A stretch of DNA of 49,577 nt from Chlamydiota bacterium (GCA_021772455.1 JAJFLY010000039.1:1-49577), one strand, 5' to 3'; counted from the first letter of the stretch, positions 17,222-25,801 are shown. Notes: generated by a model not told the origin, from the sequence alone. Numbers and translations are program-made.

Positions 17222-18313
17222 GATAAGCTCACTGTCAACAGAGATCGTTCCTCCCTCTCGCAGATCACAAATCATGTCCCAGTGGAGCGCCGATTCATTC
17301 GTATTTCCTGTCTCTGGATACCCCATCCCAAGCGCTGCGTGAAAGGTGCCGCCGATTTTTTCATCGAACAAAATGTTCTGCGTGAAGTCCTTAATTTTAT
17401 AATTCGTCCCAATTGCGATCTCTCCGAGTCTAGAAGCCCCCGCATCTTGCCCGATGATTGCCTTGAGAAATGGCTCATTGCTCTTGGCTTTTGCATTCAC
17501 AACAACCCCTTTTTCAAACTCAAGAGTGATTTCTTCAACGAGTGTATTTTGCCAAATCGCCGGGAATGTATACTTCACAATCCCATTCACACCACCATCT
17601 GCACCATTTAAATTTGGACCTGTGAAAACTTCTCCATCGGGATAGTTCCGTTTTCCACACGAGTTTTTCCATTTCATCCCGTCGATATTCACCCGTAAAT
17701 CTGTCCCTGCAGACGTTAGAAAATGGAGCTCTCTCTTCCCTTCCATATAATCAACAATCTTTTGTTGATCCGCCTCCACTTGACGCATATAGGCAACAGG
17801 ATCCTCCTCATCTAGATGGGCTGCGGAAAAAACGAAATCGGCATACTCGTGCGTTCCCATATTCCCCTCCTGAGCTCCCGCCGCTGTCGGACAAAGGGTC
17901 ACAACCCAATCGAGCTCATCTGCCGCAGATCGCGTCAACATTTTCGAGAGGATTGGCTGACGTGCTTTTGAAACATACGCCTGTTTTTGGGAATCAACGT
18001 GAGAGAGACTGCGCGTGTTAGACGACCCCAAAATCCGAATCCGCTTGTCGCATTGACAGGTCTCCTGCAAGTCAAATGGGCACGTATGCTTTAACTGCGC
18101 CTCAGAAGCGTGAGCATAGAAAATCTCATCCCAGCCAGGGGGAATTACGGTTGTCCTCACATGGGCTCCTGCAATCACAAGTTGTTCATAAACAGCTTCT
18201 AATAAAGGCATCCCCTCGGCCTCTCCCGACATCAAAACCAGATCACCAGGCTTAACGTTAAGTGAGTACTGGACAATGACCTCAGCCATTTTTTTTAATC
18301 TAGGATCGCGCAT
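17186..18313 (-). CDS. M29 family aminopeptidase (AmpS/PepS type)
   Basis: A 375-residue cytoplasmic metallo-aminopeptidase with two cocatalytic metals. The ligands are visible as the Glu of YPDGEVFTGP, the Glu of RLGEIAIGTN and the His/Asp set in GGTFHAALGMGYPETG and ALHWDMICDL. Length fits the family (about 370-410). It probably recycles peptides to free amino acids. ATG at 18313 with a G-rich site (GAGGGG) upstream. Divergent from the TM2 gene. Confidence 0.9.
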   Translation of the reverse strand: MRDPRLKKMAEVIVQYSLNVKPGDLVLMSGEAEGMPLLEAVYEQLVIAGAHVRTTVIPPGWDEIFYAHASEAQLKHTCPFDLQETCQCDKRIRILGSSNTRSLSHVDSQKQAYVSKARQPILSKMLTRSAADELDWVVTLCPTAAGAQEGNMGTHEYADFVFSAAHLDEEDPVAYMRQVEADQQKIVDYMEGKRELHFLTSAGTDLRVNIDGMKWKNSCGKRNYPDGEVFTGPNLNGADGGVNGIVKYTFPAIWQNTLVEEITLEFEKGVVVNAKAKSNEPFLKAIIGQDAGASRLGEIAIGTNYKIKDFTQNILFDEKIGGTFHAALGMGYPETGNTNESALHWDMICDLREGGTISVDSELISKDGSFVKNFG

Positions 18314-18362
18314 GTTTGCCCCTCAAGTAAAGAATAATAATACGTCAAAATAGACGATTGGA

Positions 18363-18368
18363 TATAAT
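18363..18368 (+). promoter_or_regulatory. Consensus -10 box before the TM2 gene
   Basis: A perfect TATAAT lies 24 bp before the TM2 start codon, followed by the ribosome-binding site. No convincing -35 is visible at 16-18 bp upstream. Confidence 0.4.
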
Positions 18369-18391
18369 TAAGAAAAGAGGAGTGATTAATT

Positions 18392-18601
18392 ATGTCAGAG
18401 CCAAGAAATATCAATTGGATCCTAACCCTTCTAATGTCCCTATTTTTTGGCACCCTAGGTGTCGATCGCTTTATTATGGGACATATCTTCTTAGGGCTAC
18501 TTAAGTTGCTTACAGTTGGTGGCTTAGGAATTTGGTGGTTGATTGATGTGATCTTAATTGCATCGCGCTACCCGTTTAAAGACATCAACTGGGTCGATTA
18601 G
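18392..18601 (+). CDS. TM2-domain small membrane protein
   Basis: A 69-residue protein consisting of one TM2 domain: two transmembrane helices (about residues 7-27 and 32-55) joined by the conserved turn GTLGVDRFIMGH and followed by GGLGIWWLIDVI. GAGGAG lies 10 nt upstream of the ATG. TM2 proteins have no established biochemical function. The next gene begins at the base after this stop codon, so they are likely cotranslated. Confidence 0.85.
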   Translation: MSEPRNINWILTLLMSLFFGTLGVDRFIMGHIFLGLLKLLTVGGLGIWWLIDVILIASRYPFKDINWVD

Positions 18602-18895
18602 ATGTACCCAAAAGAGTCCTTAGTGGATGCAATCAGCAATGGGACTGCACCACCTTTCCAATCTCGCAGGCAAAAAACAGATTCAAAGCCGACTGACTGG
18701 GAAAAAATCACGACTATTGCCGTTTTAATAATAGGGGGACTGATCGCCGGTCTCGCCTATTTCTCTATATCGGGGACATTTCCAATCGAGATATTTGGGG
18801 GAAGCACAGGCGCCCATATTGCTTTGGGTGTATTTGGACTCCCTGCCGCTTATGCTGGCTATGTCTTGTACAACAAATGGAAAGAGAGCGACTAA
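18602..18895 (+). CDS. Small membrane protein of unknown function
   Basis: A 97-residue protein. A hydrophilic N-terminus of about 35 residues is followed by two hydrophobic helices (about 36-56 and 69-90) and a short Lys/Glu tail. The start codon abuts the TM2 stop (TAG-ATG), consistent with coupled translation. No family recognised. Its 3' end overlaps the convergent CDF gene by 4 nt. Confidence 0.65.
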   Translation: MYPKESLVDAISNGTAPPFQSRRQKTDSKPTDWEKITTIAVLIIGGLIAGLAYFSISGTFPIEIFGGSTGAHIALGVFGLPAAYAGYVLYNKWKESD

Positions 18896-19821
18896 CCTTC
18901 ACGCCCCAATACTCTTGTGTGGATTTCATCGTGGCCCTCAAGAGGCTCTAAGTGAGTAATCAGCTCGGTCGGCTGGGCAAAAGCCTCCTCCACCTTGTGC
19001 TCGATTTGAGTTGCCAATTCATGCGCTTGATCAATAGGTAGGCCACACGAAAAGAGCAGGTGCACCTCGATCAATAAGCGATTCCCTGCGTTGCGATGGC
19101 GCAAGTGGTGAAAATGGACCCCTCTAACAGCCGTCTCCTCATCTAAAATCGTCCGAATTTCGGCATCAAGAGTCAAATCTGCCCGATCCATTAATCCATG
19201 AAAGGCGTTGTAGATCAACCTCCCCCCCGTCCACAAAATATTGCATCCAATCAAGAGCGCCAGGATTGGATCGAAGTAAAGCCACCCCGTTAGCCGTGTT
19301 AATACAAGGGCAATAATCACTCCAAAGCTCGTGACGCAATCGGTTAAAATATGCTTCCCATCAGCTTCTAATACAAGAGAGTGAAAGCGCTTTCCTAGCC
19401 GCATTAAATAGACGCCGAGCCCCCCGTTTAGGATCGTCGCAATCGAAATAAAGAGCATCCCTTCATCGAGATTCTCCATCTCAAAACCGTGTATCATCTT
19501 CTGAGTCGCTTGATAAAGGATGAAAATGGCGGCGATCACGATCAAAGCCCCCTCAAAACCAGCTGAGAAGAAGGTTATCCGATCGTGCCCGTACGTATGA
19601 TCCTCGTCAGCTGGTTTATGGGAAAGCCACATGCTGTAGGCGGCAAATCCCACCGCAAATACGTGGACGACCGATTCAGCAGCATCGGAAAGGATGGCTG
19701 TTGAGCCTGTCAAATAGTAGGCATATGTCTTGATCACCAGCATAAAAAAACCGATGGCAAGAGAGAGGCGCATCGCCTTGTTCATTTGAGTCCGTTCAGA
19801 TTGGGAGTAGTGTTTTGCCAT
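18892..19821 (-). CDS. Cation diffusion facilitator (Zn/Fe/Mn efflux)
   Basis: A 309-residue protein with about six helices and a cytoplasmic C-terminal domain. The metal site is shown by SDAAESVVHV in helix 2 and by HTYGHDRITFFS before helix 3; HxxxD-like residues recur in helix 5 (ADGKHILTDCVTSFG). CDF proteins exchange divalent metals for protons. Metal specificity cannot be read from the sequence. Confidence 0.92.
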   Translation of the reverse strand: MAKHYSQSERTQMNKAMRLSLAIGFFMLVIKTYAYYLTGSTAILSDAAESVVHVFAVGFAAYSMWLSHKPADEDHTYGHDRITFFSAGFEGALIVIAAIFILYQATQKMIHGFEMENLDEGMLFISIATILNGGLGVYLMRLGKRFHSLVLEADGKHILTDCVTSFGVIIALVLTRLTGWLYFDPILALLIGCNILWTGGRLIYNAFHGLMDRADLTLDAEIRTILDEETAVRGVHFHHLRHRNAGNRLLIEVHLLFSCGLPIDQAHELATQIEHKVEEAFAQPTELITHLEPLEGHDEIHTRVLGREG

Positions 19822-19911
19822 GAACCTATCCCACTATTTGAATGATTTGATTTTTGAAAAATTTTTTCATAGATTTCCGTCCCACTTCGCAGAACATACT
19901 TGTGGTTTATT

Positions 19912-19972
19912 TTGCTGATAAATCGCAAATCCTTTATACGCTTACAAAATTTTTACTGACAACTTAGGGAGG
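19912..19972 (+). promoter_or_regulatory. Promoter and strong ribosome-binding site of a small gene
   Basis: TTGCTG (19912-19917), an exact 17-bp spacer and TATACG (19935-19940) resemble a main sigma-factor promoter. AGGGAGG at 19966-19972 is a near-perfect Shine-Dalgarno, placed 2 nt from one ATG (19975) and 5 nt from the next (19978), favouring 19978 as the start. Confidence 0.5.
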
Positions 19973-19977
19973 TTATG

Positions 19978-20226
19978 ATGTCAGGAAGTATTCCATTAGT
20001 AAAAGATGGTGGCGTTGAGAATTATGGTTCCCCCGATGATACTGGAAAGACAGAAATGACCCTCGGTATCAAGTGGGATCCCCCTACTCCCAGTTGTCCA
20101 ACAAGAACCTACCAACACTGTTGCAGGCATAAACTGGAGTGGGGAGGCCTTACGTGCGTTGTGGCAACTGTGGCAGTTGGACTATTTACTCTTCTGGCTT
20201 GGGCTCATTTTGAAAATAACTCTTAA
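19978..20226 (+). CDS. Small single-TM protein, lineage-specific
   Basis: An 82-residue protein. A Gly/Pro/Asp-rich N-terminus and a Cys-containing middle (PSCPTRTYQHCCRH) precede one hydrophobic helix (about residues 57-77) near the C-terminus. No family recognised. It has its own promoter and a strong ribosome-binding site, so it is probably expressed. With the following gene it occupies the interval that holds incB and incC in Chlamydia. Confidence 0.55.
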   Translation: MSGSIPLVKDGGVENYGSPDDTGKTEMTLGIKWDPPTPSCPTRTYQHCCRHKLEWGGLTCVVATVAVGLFTLLAWAHFENNS

Positions 20227-20375
20227 ATCAAACCCCTAATTCCCAACCACTTTTATTTTGTTAAACAGAAGAAAAACATCGACATTACCGAAAAATCATG
20301 AAAAAAGGTTGCCCTAAATTGAACTCTTAATATATTATTAACAATCACAATATATGCTAGGGACCACAATCATGA

Positions 20376-20396
20376 AAGTGATGAGGTCACTTGACA
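20376..20396 (+). promoter_or_regulatory. -35 box with overlapping inverted repeat
   Basis: A consensus TTGACA (20391-20396) has an AT-rich -10 candidate AAAAAT (20415-20420) 18 bp downstream. The inverted repeat AAGTGA-TGAGG-TCACTT (20376-20392) runs into the -35, as an operator would. It precedes the gene at 20445. Confidence 0.35.
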
Positions 20397-20444
20397 GCAA
20401 AGTTAGACTAGAGAAAAAATACAAAAAACCTCAGGAGGTTTATT

Positions 20445-20822
20445 ATGGCAGCAGGCGTAACTGGACAAGCTCCAGAATCAAAAAGTTTATATGAGTCATG
20501 CAAAGGGTGCATCGGCGTTCCTTCACTATCATTGAAAAATGCCGCTAAAGCAGCAGCTCTTACAGCTTTGGCTGTAGCTGTAATCGGCGCCCTCATTTCT
20601 TTTGGCCCAGCAGCAATTGGAGCATCTTTAGGTGCAACTACATCAATGGGTCATTACATCAGCGCAGCAGGCCTTGCTGGTTTTGCTATGGTCGGCCTTG
20701 CTCAAGTGGCTGTTAAATGCAATCCTTGTGCAAAAGCAGCTGCTCCTGAAGGTACTGAAGGTACTAGTGCTCCTAAAGGCACTAAAGCTCCAGAAGGTGC
20801 TGAAAGTGAGCATATTGCATAG
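20445..20822 (+). CDS. Inc-like small protein with bilobed hydrophobic domain
   Basis: A 125-residue protein. After about 38 polar residues come two adjacent hydrophobic segments (about 40-65 and 74-90) with only a short turn between them, then a Cys-containing tail and a low-complexity Pro/Glu/Gly/Thr C-terminus. The paired helices match the bilobed domain of chlamydial inclusion membrane (Inc) proteins, which are type III secreted and inserted in the host-derived vacuole membrane. AGGAGG lies 6-7 nt upstream of the ATG, and a strong terminator follows. Position between the NSS transporter and the CT234-like gene is where Chlamydia has incB/incC. Homology to those is not claimed. Confidence 0.6.
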   Translation: MAAGVTGQAPESKSLYESCKGCIGVPSLSLKNAAKAAALTALAVAVIGALISFGPAAIGASLGATTSMGHYISAAGLAGFAMVGLAQVAVKCNPCAKAAAPEGTEGTSAPKGTKAPEGAESEHIA

Positions 20823-20851
20823 TACTCTTCAAACTTTTTGAGGAAGTATTT

Positions 20852-20888
20852 AAGGGCATAGTATTTATACTATGCCCTTTATCTTTTT
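20852..20888 (+). terminator. Rho-independent terminator reaching the rarA start
   Basis: A perfect 12-bp stem (AAGGGCATAGTA with TACTATGCCCTT) and a 4-nt loop are followed by a T-rich tract. It ends the Inc-like gene. The T-tract directly touches the likely rarA ATG at 20890. Confidence 0.85.
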
Positions 20889-20889
20889 T

Positions 20890-22140
20890 ATGGCTTCTCC
20901 ACTCGCTGATCAGATCCGCCCCCAAGAATTAGAAGCAGTCGTAGGACAAGACCACCTTGTCGGCCCCGCTGGATTTCTAACCCGTCAGATTGAGAGTAAA
21001 AAACCACTTTCATTGATTTTCTGGGGTCCACCCGGATGCGGAAAAACGACACTCGCTCGCCTCTATGCTAAAGCTTTTAATGCCCGTTTTGTCAGTATCA
21101 GCGCTGTTTTCAGTGGTGTCTCAGATCTAAAAAAAATTATTCAAGAAGCCGAATCCTCCCCTCTTTTTCATAAACAAACCATCCTCTTTGTCGACGAGAT
21201 TCACCGCTTCAACAAAGCTCAGCAGGATGCCTTTCTCCCCTATCTAGAAAATGGGACGCTCACGCTTGTGGGCGCGACGACAGAGAACCCCTCATTTTCA
21301 TTAAATAACGCCCTCCTCTCACGTCTACGGGTACTCACACTCAATGCGCTTGACCATGCAGCTCTTTTAAAGCTTATCGAAGCCTACGAGGCGAAATACA
21401 AACCTCTACCGCTCGAGCCAGAAGCAAAAGATTATTTAATCGAACAAGCTGCCGGCGATGGGCGCTATCTCTTTAATCTCATCGAAAACCTCGGTTCTGT
21501 TGAAAAAATTCTTTCACCTAAAGAATTACTTGGCGTTATACAACGCAGATCAGCTCTTTTCGATCGAAAGGGCGAGGGACACTATAACTTGATCTCAGCT
21601 CTTCATAAGGCTGTGAGGGGCTCTGACCCCGATGCCTCCCTCTATTGGTTTGCACGCATTCTAGAGGGTGGAGAGGATCCTCTTTTTTTAGCCCGCCGCC
21701 TTATTCGGATGGCAACAGAAGATATTGGTCTTTCCGATCCAGAGGCTCTTAAATTGGCGATTGCGGCTCGTGACGCGTATCAGATGCTAGGCTCTCCAGA
21801 AGGAGAGCTGGCGCTCGCTGAGGTTGTGATCTACCTAGCTCTCGCTCCCAAGAGCAACGCTCTCTACGTAGCCTTCAAAAAAGCCCGCGCGGCTGCACAA
21901 AAAACAACCCACCTCAATCCCCCAAAAATTATTTTAAATGCCCCGACCAAGATGATGAAGGAGCTGGGCTATGGAGAGGGGTACGCCTACGACCACGACA
22001 CAGAAAAGGGGTTTTCGGGTCAAAATTACTTTCCTGAGGAGATGGAACGGGAGGGCTATTATGAGCCTGTGGAGAGGGGTTTTGAGAGAGATTTAAGGAG
22101 GCGTATCGATTATTTTAATAAGCTCAGAAAGTTGAAATAA
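20890..22140 (+). CDS. rarA: Replication-associated recombination protein A (RarA/MgsA)
   Basis: A 416-residue AAA+ clamp-loader-like ATPase. It has Walker A IFWGPPGCGKTTLARLYA, Walker B ILFVDEIHRFNKAQQDAFLP, sensor 1 VGATTENPSFS, an arginine finger in ALLSRLRV, and the C-terminal RarA tetramerisation region (LAPKSNALYVAF). It acts at stalled forks and on SSB-coated DNA. The ATG at 20890 fits family N-termini; another ATG at 20872 lies inside the terminator stem. Neither has a ribosome-binding site. Confidence 0.93.
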   Translation: MASPLADQIRPQELEAVVGQDHLVGPAGFLTRQIESKKPLSLIFWGPPGCGKTTLARLYAKAFNARFVSISAVFSGVSDLKKIIQEAESSPLFHKQTILFVDEIHRFNKAQQDAFLPYLENGTLTLVGATTENPSFSLNNALLSRLRVLTLNALDHAALLKLIEAYEAKYKPLPLEPEAKDYLIEQAAGDGRYLFNLIENLGSVEKILSPKELLGVIQRRSALFDRKGEGHYNLISALHKAVRGSDPDASLYWFARILEGGEDPLFLARRLIRMATEDIGLSDPEALKLAIAARDAYQMLGSPEGELALAEVVIYLALAPKSNALYVAFKKARAAAQKTTHLNPPKIILNAPTKMMKELGYGEGYAYDHDTEKGFSGQNYFPEEMEREGYYEPVERGFERDLRRRIDYFNKLRKLK

Positions 22141-22204
22141 ATCTTTCTTATCGTCTATAATTTGCCTGTTTTTGGAATTATTTAGGTTAAAGTGGTATGT
22201 GCGG

Positions 22205-24967
22205 ATGGGAAACGCGTTTCGCTTACTTTTTAACCTCTACCCGGGAGAGTGGAAAAAGGCTTCTTTTTTCATCATTCTAGGCCTCTTTTGGAGCATTGGA
22301 GGCTATGGAATATTTACTCTTTCTGAAGGGCTCTTTCTTGAGCATGTAGGGGCTAATTCTCTTCCGCAGGTCTATCTGGCAATAGCAGCCTCGATGTGCC
22401 TTTTCTCGTGCGTCCTAATTTTTGCCCTCAATCGCCTCTCAATCCGCACTCTTCTTTTTGCTCTCATTGGATTTTGGATCGCGGCAATTCTCTCTTTTTT
22501 CATTCTTCTTCCCACTGAATCGCAAACACTATGGTTTGTTTTTAAAATGGTTGGGTGGATCATTCCCATTTCGACCTACATCGTCTATTGGGCTTTTGTC
22601 GATCTCTACTTCGATCTGCAAGATGCCAAACGCTTCTTTTGCCTTCTCAATGCGATGACATTTCTTGGTGATGCCCTGGGCAGTGGGATGATTTCCTTTT
22701 TGCTTAAACCTGTCGGCATTCATGGATTATTCCTTCTCTTTGCGGGATGTATGGTCGCTTCCCTCCCCTTTATTATCCTCATTACCCGCCGCATGCGTCC
22801 ACTGGAGGAAGATCACACACAGAGCGAAGGATCTAATTCAACCTTAAGTATAAATGGTTTAATAAAATTTATTCTCCGCTCAAAATTCACTCTCTACCTG
22901 CTTCTCTTTTATTTTGCGATGCAAGTCCTTGCGATTGTCACAGAGTTCAACTACATGGAGGCATTTGGGCGCGCCTTTCAAAACTCTCAGGAACACGCTC
23001 TGACAGAATTCATTGGAACGTGTGGAATGTGGATTTCGCTTGGAAATATGTTTTTTGGAATGTTTCTCTATAGCCGTTTAGTGAAAAAGATGGGGGTCAA
23101 TAACCTAATCGTTGTCGCTCCTGCGTTTTTTCTGGCTATCTTCCTTGCCTGGAACTGCCGCGAGGTCCTTTCACTTGCTGTTTTAGGCTTGGTAGCGCGT
23201 GAGGGAATGGTCTATTCTCTCGATGACAACAACCTCCAATTATTGCTTTCAGGCGTCCCCTCAAGGATTAAAAACCAGATACGCATTACTGTCGAATCAT
23301 TCTTTGAGCCTGTAGGAATGTTTTGCGGAGCTCTGCTTTTGCTTTTTTTCCAGAAACAAGCGCTCGGTCTAGGATTATTTCTATCGGTGGCTGCAATTAG
23401 TATTGTCCTTTTCCTGCGTACCCACTATCCACGGGCAATTTTCCGCAATCTTGTTGCAAGCGCGGTTAGGTTTGAGAAAAAAGCAACCGATTGGTTTGCT
23501 CAATTCTCTAAAACAGAGCGCAAAAAAGCTGAATTTCTTCTCCTTTCCAAGCTAAAAAATGCGAGTGAAAAGGAACAATTACTCGCCTATGAATACCTCC
23601 TTAAAATCGAGAATGCAAGAATCTTACCTCACTTACTCAATCACTTAGGAAAATTAAGCTTACTTAGCAAACTCAAAGCGATTGAGCTGTTTAGTAAAAG
23701 TAAATGGGCCCAAGAGCCCGTTGTACTGGAACGCTTAGAGCGGTGGAGACGTGTTCTTCCACACCCTGCTATCAAAAGTGCAATCCATTTCTATTTCGCA
23801 AAACATAGTCTTATACGCCCTGAAAAAGTAATGGAAGATCTTCATAGCGAACATCTTGGATTGCTATCGGTAGCTATTCTAACACTCAAAACCACCCCTC
23901 ATGCCACCCAATTTCCCTCCTACTGCTCTCTTGCCTCCGAAAAACTTAGCCTTCTACTCGATTCAAAGATTGAAAATGAGATCTGCTCAGGCTTGCAAAT
24001 TTTAGGTTTTGAGGGAAACCCGGCCCATATCAAGACACTCATGGCATATCTCGAGCACCCCTCACCCTATGTAATCAGATCAGCAGCTTCTGCTCTGGCC
24101 CATGCTTCCAATCCCAAACACAAAGAGTATGCCGGGCAAATCGTCTCTCGCCTTCCTCGAATTCGTGACTTTGAAGCGCGCCTGTCCTGTCTCGAAGCTC
24201 TGGAGAAATTTGCTGATCCAATTACAGTAAGACCTCTTATCCTAGCCTCCCATCATTTTCGTCCAAATGAACGAAAAGTGGTTGAACGGATTGTCCTTCA
24301 GATAGGAAAAACCCTCTCCGAAACACTTTTAAGTATTACACAGGCAAGTCAGGCCCCAGATAGATGTCGCCTGCTCGCAGGAAAAATTCTAGGAAAACTC
24401 GACAGAAAGCTGCTTCGTCGTCATCTACATTCTATCGTACGTAAAGAAATCGATCGGGCATATTTTTACTTTTATCACGCCCATGAGATTCAAAGGCAAG
24501 TCCCTGAGCACAATCTCTCCGCGCTCGAAAATGCGCTCGAAACTGGTTATCGCTCCATCATCGATTTTATTATCCAGATACTTGGCGTCGCGGGGTCGAT
24601 TGAAGAGAGTGAAATTCTTTCACTCACACTAAGAAGCTCTAACCGAAAAATTCGGGCTCAAGCTGTAGAATCCCTTGAAAAGACTTGTGAAACCCAAATT
24701 TTCACCCTTTTAGAAACCCTAATCGATGAGGACCGTCCTGAGGTAAAAATCCAACACTATCTGAAAAACGGCGGAATCCCCTACACACTTACACAACTGC
24801 TAAACACTTTGCAGTATTCCTCTTCCATCGCCGACCAGATTATTTCGATCAGTTTACAAGCCCGTTTGAAGGCGCCAGGATGGCGCCAGGCACTACAAAG
24901 AAAATTAGAAGAAGGCGAAGAGATCTTCCAACGCTTTGCAACCGAATTACTAGAGGCCACCACATGA
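22205..24967 (+). CDS. MFS/nucleotide-transporter-like membrane protein with HEAT-type repeats
   Basis: About 920 residues. The first about 420 residues form 10-12 transmembrane helices resembling the ATP/ADP translocase (NTT)/MFS superfamily. The remaining about 500 residues are cytoplasmic, helical and Leu/Ala-rich with HEAT-like phrases such as SPYVIRSAASALAHASNPKH and SNRKIRAQAVESLEK. It matches the composition and position of C. trachomatis CT234, which is also followed by a cyclic-nucleotide-binding protein and acpP. The transported solute is unknown. The ATG at 22205 is preferred over a TTG at 22172. It overlaps the next start by 4 nt. Confidence 0.78.
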   Translation: MGNAFRLLFNLYPGEWKKASFFIILGLFWSIGGYGIFTLSEGLFLEHVGANSLPQVYLAIAASMCLFSCVLIFALNRLSIRTLLFALIGFWIAAILSFFILLPTESQTLWFVFKMVGWIIPISTYIVYWAFVDLYFDLQDAKRFFCLLNAMTFLGDALGSGMISFLLKPVGIHGLFLLFAGCMVASLPFIILITRRMRPLEEDHTQSEGSNSTLSINGLIKFILRSKFTLYLLLFYFAMQVLAIVTEFNYMEAFGRAFQNSQEHALTEFIGTCGMWISLGNMFFGMFLYSRLVKKMGVNNLIVVAPAFFLAIFLAWNCREVLSLAVLGLVAREGMVYSLDDNNLQLLLSGVPSRIKNQIRITVESFFEPVGMFCGALLLLFFQKQALGLGLFLSVAAISIVLFLRTHYPRAIFRNLVASAVRFEKKATDWFAQFSKTERKKAEFLLLSKLKNASEKEQLLAYEYLLKIENARILPHLLNHLGKLSLLSKLKAIELFSKSKWAQEPVVLERLERWRRVLPHPAIKSAIHFYFAKHSLIRPEKVMEDLHSEHLGLLSVAILTLKTTPHATQFPSYCSLASEKLSLLLDSKIENEICSGLQILGFEGNPAHIKTLMAYLEHPSPYVIRSAASALAHASNPKHKEYAGQIVSRLPRIRDFEARLSCLEALEKFADPITVRPLILASHHFRPNERKVVERIVLQIGKTLSETLLSITQASQAPDRCRLLAGKILGKLDRKLLRRHLHSIVRKEIDRAYFYFYHAHEIQRQVPEHNLSALENALETGYRSIIDFIIQILGVAGSIEESEILSLTLRSSNRKIRAQAVESLEKTCETQIFTLLETLIDEDRPEVKIQHYLKNGGIPYTLTQLLNTLQYSSSIADQIISISLQARLKAPGWRQALQRKLEEGEEIFQRFATELLEATT

Positions 24968-25383
24968 AACTCAATTTGATCGACAAGGCATTTTTATTGA
25001 AAAAGACATCCCTATTTGGATCGTTAGACCTTGATTTACTGCTTACGATTGCAGATCGCTTGGAACTGATCACCTATCGTAAATCTGAGAAGGTCTTTCA
25101 ACTCGATGAAGATGCTCACCGCATGTATCTTATTGTTGAGGGGGTAGTATTAATTCAGGATAAGGAAGGAAACGCGCTTGCAGAGTTGATCGATAGCGAT
25201 TTTTTTGGTGACGAATCGCTCTTTCATGAGCGCCCTCGAGCTTATGACGCAATTTGCGAAACCTCTCTTACTCTATTGGCTCTTTCTCGCTCTCATCTAC
25301 TTAGTATTATCGCCGAGTGCCCAACGGTTGCAATTGCTTTGCTTGAATCCTACACGCGCGGCACCGAATTTAGAAAACGGTGA
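24964..25383 (+). CDS. Cyclic-nucleotide-binding domain protein (CT235-like)
   Basis: A 139-residue stand-alone cNMP-binding beta-roll without a DNA-binding domain. The phosphate-binding cassette region reads SDFFGDESLFHERPRAYDA, with the FGDE core and the following Arg intact. MYLIVEGVVLI forms the preceding strands. Four-nt overlap with the transporter/HEAT gene implies a joint function, perhaps ligand gating of that protein (inference). A start at 24880 lies within the upstream gene and is rejected. Confidence 0.85.
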   Translation: MKLNLIDKAFLLKKTSLFGSLDLDLLLTIADRLELITYRKSEKVFQLDEDAHRMYLIVEGVVLIQDKEGNALAELIDSDFFGDESLFHERPRAYDAICETSLTLLALSRSHLLSIIAECPTVAIALLESYTRGTEFRKR

Positions 25384-25420
25384 CATACTTGCGAACTTAA
25401 GTTTTTGTGTGTCAATTTTT

Positions 25421-25479
25421 AATGCAAAGACACGAAGAGGAAAAAATTAGTACTCGAATCTACTCTGTGTCTTTGCATT
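25421..25479. repeat. Inverted repeat, 13-bp perfect arms, 33-nt spacer
   Basis: AATGCAAAGACAC (25421-25433) and its exact reverse complement (25467-25479) lie between the converging cNMP and acpP genes. There is no T-tract at a suitable place for a simple terminator on the plus strand. It may end the plus-strand transcript or be a relic of a small mobile repeat. Confidence 0.7.
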
Positions 25480-25509
25480 TAATTTTCTGGGAATCGAAAA
25501 TATCGATGC

Positions 25510-25544
25510 AAAAAAAAAGCAAGCATCCCGAAGGGCGCTTGCTT
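25510..25544 (-). terminator. Rho-independent terminator of the fab-acpP operon
   Basis: On the minus strand AAGCAAGC and GCTTGCTT form an 8-bp stem (25544-25517) with an inner CCC-TTCG-GGA hairpin, followed by a run of nine T (25518-25510). It ends 20 bp after the acpP stop. Confidence 0.88.
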
Positions 25545-25564
25545 CAAAAGGCATTAGATACCTT

Positions 25565-25801
25565 TTATTTATCTTTTTTCTCATTGATATAGCTAATAAC
25601 ATTACCAACTGTCTTGAGTTTCTCAGCCTCCTCTTCGGAGATTTCAAAACCAAAACGCTCCTCAAATGTCATAATTAGCTCTGTTAAATCGAGACTGTCG
25701 GCGTTGAGATCTTCGACAAATGACTTCTCAGAAGTCACGTCCTGCTCGTCAACACCAAGCTGTTCGACAACGATATCAATAACTTCTTGTTCCAATGACA
25801 T
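25565..25801 (-). CDS. acpP: Acyl carrier protein
   Basis: A 78-residue acidic four-helix protein. Ser36 in the motif [12 protein letters not shown] receives 4'-phosphopantetheine. It carries growing acyl chains for fatty-acid, lipid A and phospholipid synthesis. The ATG at 25801 has GAGG 8 nt upstream; an upstream frame to 25822 would include that site. Last gene of the fabH-fabD-fabG-acpP order, as in Chlamydia. Confidence 0.97.
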   Translation of the reverse strand: MSLEQEVIDIVVEQLGVDEQDVTSEKSFVEDLNADSLDLTELIMTFEERFGFEISEEEAEKLKTVGNVISYINEKKDK

